From GCA-2686265 sp036010965 (GTDB lineage Bacteria; Planctomycetota; UBA1135; GCA-002686595), in assembly GCA_036010965.1 (NCBI GenBank), contig DASCMO010000134.1, positions 1 through 21,724 of the forward strand: 21,724 bases of DNA, in the 5' to 3' direction. The notes under the pieces were generated by a model. The model was given only the letters and a program-made list of their open reading frames with translations, had not been told where the DNA came from and made no database searches. Positions 8,261 through 14,657 of the stretch are shown one piece after another. The stretch's first letter is position 1, and every line of letters begins with the position of its first letter. The position numbers and the translations under genes are program-made.

Positions 8261-8602
8261 ATGAGTCGCCCCACCCGCACCACCTGGCTCCTCCTCGGCG
8301 GCGCGCTGCTCGTGTCGGTCACCCTGAACCAGATGAGCGCGCGGGTACGCAAGCCCCTGCTGCAGACAGAACGCCTGCTGGAGTCTTTTGGCTGGCAGGA
8401 CGGGGATCTCGAACTGCTCGAGGGGGGTTACTCGACGCGGATCCTCTCGGGGAGGGCACACGCTACCTACAGGTCCGTGAAGCCCGGTCACGAAGGTGAG
8501 GTGCACCTCGAAATCTCGCGCCCGCTTCCCTTCAGCAGCTGGAAAATCACCCAGTACAGTCACCTCAAGCCCGCGACGGAACCGGAGGGCTCGGGAGACT
8601 GA
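8261..8602 (+). CDS. Small membrane-anchored hypothetical protein
   Basis: A 113-residue protein; I do not recognise its family. The ATG at 8261 is preferred over an in-frame ATG at 8171, because the upstream extension is Pro-rich and unlike a normal N-terminus. From 8261 the protein opens with a positive start (MSRPTRTT) and one hydrophobic segment at about 9-23, so it is probably anchored with the rest outside the cytoplasm. The remaining 85 residues (motifs LLQTERLLESFGWQDGD, SGRAHATYRSV, HLEISRPLPFSSWKI) suggest a small beta-rich domain. It is divergent from the peroxiredoxin and convergent with carbonic anhydrase, 37 nt apart. No clear Shine-Dalgarno is present. Confidence 0.6.
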   Translation: MSRPTRTTWLLLGGALLVSVTLNQMSARVRKPLLQTERLLESFGWQDGDLELLEGGYSTRILSGRAHATYRSVKPGHEGEVHLEISRPLPFSSWKITQYSHLKPATEPEGSGD

Positions 8603-8605
8603 GGG

Positions 8606-8626
8606 CGGCTCGGGGTTGCGGAGCCG
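8606..8626. terminator. Possible bidirectional terminator hairpin between convergent genes
   Basis: A perfect 6-bp inverted repeat, CGGCTC / GAGCCG, with a 9-nt loop sits in the 37-nt space between two convergent stop codons (8602 and 8640). It has no T tract on either side, so it is only a weak candidate for an intrinsic terminator; position is the main argument. Confidence 0.35.
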
Positions 8627-8639
8627 TCGAGGGCGGTCC

Positions 8640-9254
8640 TCAGTCCAGGAACTCCACCTCACCTGTGGTGACGTCGTAGAGCGCGCCCACGAGAGCGAGC
8701 GCTCCGCGCTCCTCGAGAGCGCGCAGGACCGCGCTCCGCTCACGCAGGGCCTCGACCCCCAACTCCACATTCCGTATCGCGACGGCCGTCGTGAACGCCT
8801 CTTCACGAGAGGTGCGCGAGGTCGGACCGGCCGACTCGGAGACGCCCTCCGCGGCCAGCCGGATGCACTGCACGAGGTCCGAGAGGACGCCGGGTTCCTC
8901 ACCTTCCAGGCTCGCCCCGACCGCGGCGCAGCGCGTGTGGCCGAGCACCACCACCAGGCTGACCCCGACCCCCTGGCCAGCAAACTCCAGGCTGGCGAGG
9001 ACGTGGTCGCCCACGACGTTGCCGGCCACGCGCACGCTCATCAGGTCACCCAGGTCCTGGTCGAAGACGAGCTCTGGAGCGACGCGGGAGTCCATGCAGG
9101 CCAGGACGGCTGCAAACGGCCGCTGGCCATCACGGAGCGCGGCGACCTGCGCGGGCAGGTCGCGCTCCCGCGCCTCGCCGGCGACAGCGCGACGATTCCC
9201 CTGCTCCAGGCGCTCCCGGGCCTCAGCGGGTGAAATCTCCTGGGGACTCAGCAT
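8640..9254 (-). CDS. Beta-class carbonic anhydrase
   Basis: A 204-residue protein. Beta-carbonic anhydrase motifs are plain: LACMDSRV (Cys53, Asp55, Arg57) and VVLGHTRCAAV (His106, Cys109). Together they give the two Cys, one His and Asp-Arg dyad of the zinc site. RVAGN at 75-79 is also typical. The family interconverts CO2 and bicarbonate in the cytoplasm. Length is normal for bacterial forms. The ATG at 9254 follows the UGA of the upstream gene with no spacing and in the same frame, so translation probably depends on termination and re-initiation. It is the last gene of a - strand series that starts near 10749. Confidence 0.92.
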   Translation of the reverse strand: MLSPQEISPAEARERLEQGNRRAVAGEARERDLPAQVAALRDGQRPFAAVLACMDSRVAPELVFDQDLGDLMSVRVAGNVVGDHVLASLEFAGQGVGVSLVVVLGHTRCAAVGASLEGEEPGVLSDLVQCIRLAAEGVSESAGPTSRTSREEAFTTAVAIRNVELGVEALRERSAVLRALEERGALALVGALYDVTTGEVEFLD

Positions 9255-9563
9255 TCAATTCGAGATCCGCGAGAACTCCATCTCCATGCCTTCGAAGTGA
9301 TAGATGGTCACCATCTCGTGCGGTTGGCCGGAGAAGTCCGTCTCGATTTCAGCGTTCCCGCCGGCGATGGTGCGATCGTTGTGGGTCGCCCCCTGGGCAC
9401 GGTCACCGCCGACGATTCGCCAGTCCCCTTCCAGGGCGACGAAGCGCTGGAACTGAGCCAGGGCTGTCGAATGATCGGCGCTGGCCCGGGAAGCCTCGCA
9501 GAATGTGAAGGCCGGCACCGTTCCGAGCACGGCTGCGATGGAGATCTGTCCCGAGAGCCTCAT
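9255..9563 (-). CDS. Short exported hypothetical protein, apparently C-terminally truncated
   Basis: A 102-residue protein from the ATG at 9563; the frame is open further upstream to 9797 but that part is Arg/Pro/Ser-rich and unlike protein. MRLSGQISIAAVLGTVPAFTF resembles a signal peptide. The mature part has LEGDWRIVGG, TIAGGNAEIE and FSGQPHEMVTIYHFEG. From memory this resembles short bacterial (DUF1579-like) proteins in which the YH-x-x-G segment is normally followed by LTHYC and GNQPR. Here that second half is missing, replaced by MEMEFSRISN and UGA. The stop abuts the carbonic anhydrase ATG in frame. Function is unknown; the family link is tentative. Confidence 0.6.
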   Translation of the reverse strand: MRLSGQISIAAVLGTVPAFTFCEASRASADHSTALAQFQRFVALEGDWRIVGGDRAQGATHNDRTIAGGNAEIETDFSGQPHEMVTIYHFEGMEMEFSRISN

Positions 9564-9618
9564 CGGTGCAGAATGGCCTCTCGCCTCCCCTCGCGCAACC
9601 CAGCCTCTGCGCCCGACG

Positions 9619-9813
9619 CTACGGACCGACGATCTGCAGCAGGATCGCGGCGACGATCGCCAGGGCGAGGCGGGCGTGCACCCGCTCGGACCTCCACAGA
9701 ACGCCCGAGACGGACAGGATCGAGTAGACGCAGGGCCATATAGCCTCGGCGCTCCACGCCAACCCATTCCCGGTGACCACGGTGCTCGCGAGGCCACTGA
9801 GCCAGACGAGCGT
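9619..9813 (-). pseudogene. In-frame continuation of the membrane protein after the amber codon
   Basis: Directly after the TAG at 9816-9814 the same frame stays open for 64 codons to a second TAG (9621-9619). It encodes TLVWLSGLASTVVTG, SAEAIWPCVYSILSVSGVLW and LALAIVAAILLQIVGP, two to three convincing membrane segments. With the part before the stop this makes one protein of about 180 residues. Possible readings are a nonsense mutation, a sequencing error (for example TGG or CAG read as TAG) or stop suppression. It has no start codon or ribosome binding site of its own that I can see. Confidence 0.55.
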
Positions 9814-10164
9814 CTAGACGCCGAAGTAGGGTCGATGGTGCCTCATGAAGTGCTCTCTCAGATCGAGCCGCCCGGCGACCGCGAAGTCGGGGAACGAGAG
9901 CACCGTCAGGAGATGGAGGAGCCCGAAGGACAGAAAGAACCCGATGAACTCCCAGAAGTTGTAGGCCATGCCCTGCTCGCTGTAGAAGCTGAACCACACC
10001 GAGATGTAGGTGAAGGCGAGCACGGTCAGCCAGACCCCGTGCACCCACGAGAAACGCACGCGCTCCCTCTCCAGCAGGAGTCGCCCGACGCCGTGGAGGA
10101 TGTTGGTCACGCCAGCCCCGATCAGGACCAGCATGAAGATCATCACGAACTCCCAGCTCCCCAT
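9814..10164 (-). CDS. Integral membrane protein, N-terminal part before an in-frame amber codon
   Basis: The frame gives 116 residues from the ATG at 10164 (7 nt after a GGGAG) to a TAG at 9816-9814; a GTG at 10167 is the alternative start. Three or more hydrophobic segments are visible (FVMIFMLVLIGAG, WLTVLAFTYISVWFSFY, FIGFFLSFGLLHLLTVL), ending with REHFMRHHRPYFGV. I do not recognise a named function; it resembles small bacterial membrane proteins of about 160-180 residues. The same frame continues past the TAG for another 64 hydrophobic residues (listed separately), so this looks like the front two thirds of a broken or recoded gene. It lies in a - strand series between the PTPS-family gene and the truncated exported protein. 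Confidence 0.6.
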   Translation of the reverse strand: MGSWEFVMIFMLVLIGAGVTNILHGVGRLLLERERVRFSWVHGVWLTVLAFTYISVWFSFYSEQGMAYNFWEFIGFFLSFGLLHLLTVLSFPDFAVAGRLDLREHFMRHHRPYFGV

Positions 10165-10242
10165 CACGTCACTCCCATCGGCCGATCATGCGCACGCCTC
10201 GACGGTCGTCGGCAGGCTCCCGGCGACGCCAGCTGCAGGGGA

Positions 10243-10749
10243 TCAGATGCTCTGTTCCTCATCCTTGTAGGAATAGACGCCGCGCTGACCCGGGGTCTCT
10301 TCGACGGACACGCGCAGGGCGCGCACCCAGACCTCTCCAAAGTTCTCTTCCAATCGTTTGCGTAGCTCGCGACCCACGAAGGTAGCCAGGTTCTCCGAAC
10401 TGGTGTTGTTGATGGGAAGCACGATCACGTCGCCGGCGGGCATCGAGTAGCGACGATCCAAGTAGCGAACCTCCACGTTCCCGTCAGCCTGTTCCTTCCA
10501 GGTCAAGCTGGAGTGCTCGCCGGGGACCAGGAAGTGCTCGTCGAGGCCGTCGAGCAGCTCGCGCACGACGGGCTTGATGGTCTTGAAATCGATCACCAGG
10601 CCGCAGTCGGAGAGTGAGCCGTCGATCTCCACGAAGACCCGGTAGTTGTGCCCGTGCAGGCGCTCCGCGCTCCCGTCAGGAAAGATCAGGAAGTGTGCCG
10701 CGGAGAACTTGAAGTACTCCTTCTGGATCTCGATCGACCAGCTTTCCAC
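10243..10749 (-). CDS. 6-pyruvoyl-tetrahydropterin synthase / QueD family protein, non-canonical catalytic site
   Basis: A 168-residue protein from a GTG at 10749; the longer frame upstream to 11334 is a shadow of the FkbM gene. Zinc ligands are visible as His19 (SAAHF) and His32/His34 (LHGHNY). VIDFKTIK, LDEHFL (Asp70, His72), SSENLA and VEETPG match the family core. Typical QueD has Cys four residues before the HGH motif (C-x-x-L-HGH); here that position is Ala28, followed by Glu29 (SAERLHGH). PTPS-III enzymes, which feed folate synthesis in place of FolB, are known to use Glu instead of Cys, so that role is possible. The protein is also about 45 residues longer than QueD, with an insert around 75-112. 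No other queuosine or folate gene is adjacent. Confidence 0.8.
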   Translation of the reverse strand: MESWSIEIQKEYFKFSAAHFLIFPDGSAERLHGHNYRVFVEIDGSLSDCGLVIDFKTIKPVVRELLDGLDEHFLVPGEHSSLTWKEQADGNVEVRYLDRRYSMPAGDVIVLPINNTSSENLATFVGRELRKRLEENFGEVWVRALRVSVEETPGQRGVYSYKDEEQSI

Positions 10750-10828
10750 GCCCCGCAGCCTATCCGGCTTCCCGCGTGCGGTCCACGGAGCCTTCCACCC
10801 GCCCCGCCGGCGGCGTACGCTCCCGGCC

Positions 10829-11665
10829 ATGGACGCAACGACGCGCCTGATCCAGGTCCCCGGCCTGGGAGTCGAGTTCGAGATCCTGACTGACGACAGC
10901 GTCGTCGGGCCGGCCATCGAGCGCGGCGCCTGGGAAGACCACGAGACGGCGCTCTTCTGCGCCCACCTCTCGCCGGGTGCGCGGGTGCTCGACCTGGGTG
11001 CGAACGTGGGCTGGTTCGCCGTCCAGGCCATCCTGGCCGGGGCCGAGGTGGACGCCTTCGAGCCCGTGCCGGCCATCGCCGACCTGGCGGAGCGCAACAT
11101 CGCTCGCGCAGCGGAGCGCGGCCCCGGCCACGGTCGGCTGCACCGCTTCGCGGCCGGCGAGCAGCCCGGGACGGCGCGCATCGCCCTGGCGAGCAAGAAC
11201 CATGGAGACAACCGCGTCCTCGACGCGGGCGCCGAGCGACCTGCGGACATGGGTGAGATCGAGGAGATTGAGATCCGGATCGAGCGCGTGGACGACCACG
11301 TCCGGGGCCCGATGGACGTCTTGAAGATCGACACCCAGGGTTCTGAGTGGCTCGCCTTGCGAGGAGCCGAGCAGCTGCTGCTCGACAGCCCGCGCCTGGC
11401 TCTCTTGATGGAGTTCTGGCCCTACGCCCTGCGCGGCTGCGAGCCGGCGGAGCTGCTCGCCCTGCTCGCCGGACAGGGATTCGTGCTCGGCAAGGCCACC
11501 GCCGCCCCCTACACGATGGATCCGGCACGCATCCTGCGCCAGGCCGAGGCTCGAGACCCGGTCAAGGGCGGCCTCGATCTCTACGCCGTGCGCGGCCGCC
11601 CCTTCCACGTCTTGGGCCTGAAGGCCCGCCTGCGGTCGCTCTGGCGGAGCTGCCGGGAGGGCTAG
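10829..11665 (+). CDS. FkbM-family SAM-dependent methyltransferase
   Basis: A 278-residue protein from the ATG at 10829; the frame is open upstream but overlaps the divergent PTPS-family gene. The SAM-binding motif I is VLDLGANVGWFA (53-64), motif II is DAFEPVP (75-81), and the FkbM signature KIDTQGSEWLALRGA is at 166-180. FkbM proteins usually O-methylate sugars, polyketides or lipids; the substrate cannot be read from sequence. The last 25 residues (RGRPFHVLGLKARLRSLWR) are basic. The stop shares a CTAG palindrome with the stop of the convergent EboB-like gene, so the two coding regions overlap by 4 nt. It is a single-gene unit, 79 nt from its divergent neighbour. Confidence 0.88.
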   Translation: MDATTRLIQVPGLGVEFEILTDDSVVGPAIERGAWEDHETALFCAHLSPGARVLDLGANVGWFAVQAILAGAEVDAFEPVPAIADLAERNIARAAERGPGHGRLHRFAAGEQPGTARIALASKNHGDNRVLDAGAERPADMGEIEEIEIRIERVDDHVRGPMDVLKIDTQGSEWLALRGAEQLLLDSPRLALLMEFWPYALRGCEPAELLALLAGQGFVLGKATAAPYTMDPARILRQAEARDPVKGGLDLYAVRGRPFHVLGLKARLRSLWRSCREG

Positions 11666-12555
11666 GGGATCGGCTCGCTCACGCGCGGCTCCTGGCCGCG
11701 CAGCACCGAGTTGTCGCAGAAGAGCTGCGACTGGTCCACCGACGGCTGCTCTAGCAGGGCCTCCACGTCGATCTGGCCCGACTGGGCGTAGGCGTCGAGC
11801 GCGTTCTGCCAGGTGACGGCCTCGACCGTCGCCTCATCGATGCCGCTCTCGATCATCAGCCGCGCGGTCTTGGGCACCGAGAGCGGATCGCTCACGCCCC
11901 AATCGGCGGAGCTGTCAACGATGATCCGCTCACTACCGTAGGTGCGCACGATCTCCACCATGCGCTGGGAGTCCATCTTGGTATGCGGATAGATGGTGAA
12001 TGCGGCCCAGGCACCGGAGTCCAGGGTGTGCTCGACCGTCTCCTCGTTGTTGTGGTCGATGATCAGCTTCTCCATCGCCAGTCCCATCTCCTTCGCGATC
12101 TCCAGCGACAGGTCGATGCCGCGCTTCTTGTCGCGGTGCGGTGAGTGCACCATCACGACCATGTCTGCATCGATCGCGAACTGGACCTGGTGTCGGTAGG
12201 CGCGCTCCTCCGCCTCGGTGATCTCGTCAAAACCGATCTCCCCCACGGCAACGACACCCTCCTTGAGGGCGAAGCGCGGGAGCAAGTCGAGGACCTCTTC
12301 CGCCAGGGCCTCGTTGTTGGCCTCCTTCGAATTCAATCCGATCGCGCAGTAGTGCTGGATGCCGAACTGCGACGCCCGGAAGCGCTCCCAGCCGATCAGG
12401 CTGGCGAAGTAGTCGACGAAGCTGCCGGCGGTGGTGCGCGGCTGACCGATCCAGAAGGCCGGCTCGATCACAGCTCGCACGCCGTGGGCTGCCATGGCTT
12501 CGAGATCGTCGGTCGTGCGACTGGTGAGGTGGATGTGGGGGTCGAAGAATCGCAT
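11662..12555 (-). CDS. eboB: TatD-family metal-dependent hydrolase, EboB-like
   Basis: A 297-residue protein. It has the TIM-barrel amidohydrolase ligand set of TatD proteins: DPHIH at the N-terminus (5-9), VGEIGFDE, MVHSPH, IIDHNNEE and a late Asp in VDSSADWG. TatD family members include DNases and other metal-dependent hydrolases. Sitting 9 nt after an EboA gene, it fits EboB of the Ebo cluster, which helps move secondary-metabolite precursors to the periplasm (scytonemin in cyanobacteria, algicide in Pseudomonas). EboB's actual reaction is unknown. The C-terminal 30 residues (VDQSQLFCDNSV) extend beyond the barrel. It is the last gene of the operon and overlaps the convergent FkbM gene by 4 nt. 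The symbol rests on context and may be wrong for a lone TatD relative. Confidence 0.8.
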   Translation of the reverse strand: MRFFDPHIHLTSRTTDDLEAMAAHGVRAVIEPAFWIGQPRTTAGSFVDYFASLIGWERFRASQFGIQHYCAIGLNSKEANNEALAEEVLDLLPRFALKEGVVAVGEIGFDEITEAEERAYRHQVQFAIDADMVVMVHSPHRDKKRGIDLSLEIAKEMGLAMEKLIIDHNNEETVEHTLDSGAWAAFTIYPHTKMDSQRMVEIVRTYGSERIIVDSSADWGVSDPLSVPKTARLMIESGIDEATVEAVTWQNALDAYAQSGQIDVEALLEQPSVDQSQLFCDNSVLRGQEPRVSEPIP

Positions 12556-12564
12556 CGCCCCACT

Positions 12565-13464
12565 CTAGCCCTCGGAGGACGGATCCAGAGCGCGAAAGGT
12601 CGCCTGGGCGGTGTTTCCCGCCAAGGCGTCACGGGCCGAGGCCGCGACGGCGGGGTCCGACTCGCCGTCGGCCAGCTCGCGCAGACGCTCGACGCACCCC
12701 GCGCGCGCCAGGGCGTAGGCGGCGGCGCGCCGGCCGAGGACATCGGAGCCGGCCCACTCGCACTCCAGGGAGGCGACGGCCCGCTCTCCGCCGTGGGCGC
12801 CGAGGCACAACCACAGCTCGGGCTGGACCCCGCGCCCCGCGCTGCGCCGCTCCTCGGCCAGGTCGAGGGCCATGCGCGCCAGCTCGGCGTCGAGCCGCCC
12901 GTCGAGACCGTGAACGCGCCACAGGGGCGCACCGATGAACACCGCCTTGATGCAGAGCTGGCGCCAGGCGACGTCGTCGAGGACGCGTGCGGGGAAGGGA
13001 GAATCACAGGCCACGGCCTCGAAGAGGGCGGTTATGTTGCTGCGGCAACCCTCCCCGGCGCGCCAGGCGAAGCGCTCGGGACCGGGCAGCAACCCCAGGG
13101 CGCGGTAGAGGGCGCAGGCCTCGCCCACGTCCGCGTGACGGAAAGCGTCCTCGACGGCGGCAGCGCCCGATTCGGACCCAAGGTCCCCTCTCCCGAGCAA
13201 GAGGCCCACGCGCACGGCGTCGAGGGTGGTCCAGCGCTCCGGATTCCAGCCCTCAACCACCTCCCCGGCCAGGCGGCACGCGTCGGCACCGGGGGCGAGC
13301 GCGCCGCGGGGCGAATGACGGCTGGCGAGGGAGAGCAATGCGGCGAAGCGGTCGGCCGTCGGGCCCTCGGCGACCTCACGCCGGGCGCGCTCGAACCACT
13401 CCCTGGCGGGCGCTTCGAGCCGGGCTGCGAGCAGCTCTTCGAGCACTTCGCCCGGGCCGCTCAT
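12565..13464 (-). CDS. eboA: EboA-family protein
   Basis: A 299-residue, alpha-helical, Ala/Leu/Arg-rich protein with no signal peptide. It carries the pattern I associate with EboA: GWNPERWTTLDAVRVGLLL, EACALYRALGLLPGPE, RAGEGCRSNITALFEAVACD, SPFPARVLDDVAWRQLCIKA, VHGLDGRLDAELARMAL and ERRSAGRGVQPELW. EboA is a conserved protein of unknown biochemistry in the Ebo metabolite-trafficking cluster. The last 60 residues look like a HEAT-type helical repeat (LGRRAAAYALARAG, SDPAVAASARDALAG). Its ATG overlaps the stop of the upstream toroid gene by 4 nt, and the EboB-like gene follows after 9 nt. The cluster genes eboC-F are not in the window. Confidence 0.78.
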   Translation of the reverse strand: MSGPGEVLEELLAARLEAPAREWFERARREVAEGPTADRFAALLSLASRHSPRGALAPGADACRLAGEVVEGWNPERWTTLDAVRVGLLLGRGDLGSESGAAAVEDAFRHADVGEACALYRALGLLPGPERFAWRAGEGCRSNITALFEAVACDSPFPARVLDDVAWRQLCIKAVFIGAPLWRVHGLDGRLDAELARMALDLAEERRSAGRGVQPELWLCLGAHGGERAVASLECEWAGSDVLGRRAAAYALARAGCVERLRELADGESDPAVAASARDALAGNTAQATFRALDPSSEG

Positions 13465-14657
13465 CGATCTCCCCCTGCGTCCGGCAGGCTCGCGGAGAGG
13501 ATCAGGATCACATAACTCGTGCTGGCGGTGACCATGTAGCTCGCTGTCAAGAAGTCACTCGTGGAGCCATCGTCGGCGAGGGTCTTGAGGACATGATGGC
13601 GCAGGGGCGCGTACCAGGCCTCGCGTTCGGCATCGGGCAGGAGGCCGATGACGCGCGCAGCGTAGTGGTGACCGAAGAAGTAGAAGTAGCCCGCGTTGGC
13701 GTAGTGCCCTTCGTGTGGGATGGGCCGCAGGCGGACGAGATCGAGGAAGCGGTGGTGCTCGAAGAAGCTCGTGAGCCCCTCGCGCAGGCGGTCGTCGTTG
13801 GCCCAGCCCACACCAGCACTGCGCAGGGCCCAGTTGCAGACCTGGATCCGACCCAGGCTGCCCTTCACGCCGTCGATGTTCGTCCCCGTCCAGGAGCGCG
13901 GCACGGTCGAGACGTCGTAGGCGAAGGCGCCGTTGGGGCGCGCGGCGCGGCGCACGGCTTCAACGGCGTGCTCGATGCGCGAGGAATCCACTGGCCACAC
14001 GAGCTCACCGCGGGCCCTCACCAGCGCGGGAATCACCAGCGCGGTGCAAAAGCTCGTGGCCCACGTGGGCCGCGCGGTGAAGGGCGGGTCGTCGTAGTAG
14101 GCCCATCCTCCGTCGGGAGTCTGGCGCCGCTCGAGGTCGGCGTAGAACTCCAGTCCGCGCTCACGCACGGCCAGAGCTAGCTCGCTGTCCGCCAGCCGCG
14201 CGTCCCCGGAGGCCTCGACGCAGGCCACAAAGCCATAGAGCGAGGCCCAGGTGGAGTCCACGTCCCAGTCGGAGCCGCGTACCGGCAGGTCGGCGGTAGA
14301 GAGCCACTCCAGAGCCCGCCCCAGGGCCCCCGAGCGCTCGGGGGTCGGGGGAGCCGCGACGAGCGCCATGCACGCCAGACCGTGGGCGGACATCTGCCAG
14401 GCGTAGTAGGTGTCCCAGGCGAAGCCGAAGTCGCCGTGGTGGTCGGGGAAGCGGTGGCCCCAGGAGCCGTCCTCGTTCTGCGCCGCCAGCAGCCAGGCCA
14501 GAGAGCGATCGAGACCGCGGCGGGCCTCCTCGACGCTGGCCGTCGGGGAGGCGATCACGGGTGCGTCATCGGCGGTCTCCTGCGAACGGGCGCCGGGCGC
14601 GAGGAGGGCGAAGACCGTCAGGACAGCGCCCGAGGCGTGGCCGGAGAAGACCCTCAA
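13461..14657 (-). CDS. Exported squalene-cyclase-like (prenyltransferase/toroid repeat) protein
   Basis: A 398-residue protein from a TTG start that overlaps the previous stop by 4 nt; GGAG lies 8 nt upstream. A signal peptide ends near GARSQ (22-26). The rest is alpha-toroid repeats with QW-like motifs: LLAAQNEDGSWGH (57-68), RRQTPDGGWAYYDDP (177-191) and RPNGAFAYD. DVDST at 132-136 sits where class II terpene cyclases have DxDDT, with the third Asp replaced by Ser, so protonation-driven cyclisation is doubtful. WATSFCTALVIPAL and YANAGYFYFFGHHYAA are further conserved-looking helices. It is coupled to EboA downstream and a coiled-coil lipoprotein upstream, suggesting a periplasmic role in the same pathway. 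It differs in domain layout from the toroid protein at 2688-5339. Confidence 0.8.
   Translation of the reverse strand: MRVFSGHASGAVLTVFALLAPGARSQETADDAPVIASPTASVEEARRGLDRSLAWLLAAQNEDGSWGHRFPDHHGDFGFAWDTYYAWQMSAHGLACMALVAAPPTPERSGALGRALEWLSTADLPVRGSDWDVDSTWASLYGFVACVEASGDARLADSELALAVRERGLEFYADLERRQTPDGGWAYYDDPPFTARPTWATSFCTALVIPALVRARGELVWPVDSSRIEHAVEAVRRAARPNGAFAYDVSTVPRSWTGTNIDGVKGSLGRIQVCNWALRSAGVGWANDDRLREGLTSFFEHHRFLDLVRLRPIPHEGHYANAGYFYFFGHHYAARVIGLLPDAEREAWYAPLRHHVLKTLADDGSTSDFLTASYMVTASTSYVILILSASLPDAGGDR

Noticed and set aside
7003..8499. Open frame of 498 codons on the + strand across the peroxiredoxin region
   Set aside because: It runs antisense to the peroxiredoxin and out of frame with the PHP gene and the 8261 gene; its product has no family features.
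9564..9797. Upstream extension of the truncated exported protein
   Set aside because: The extension is Arg/Pro/Ser-rich and overlaps the better-supported continuation of the membrane protein; a signal peptide begins at 9563.
9814..9816. UAG as a pyrrolysine codon
   Set aside because: Pyrrolysine is known mainly in methylamine methyltransferases; nothing in this membrane protein suggests it, and no downstream signal is visible.
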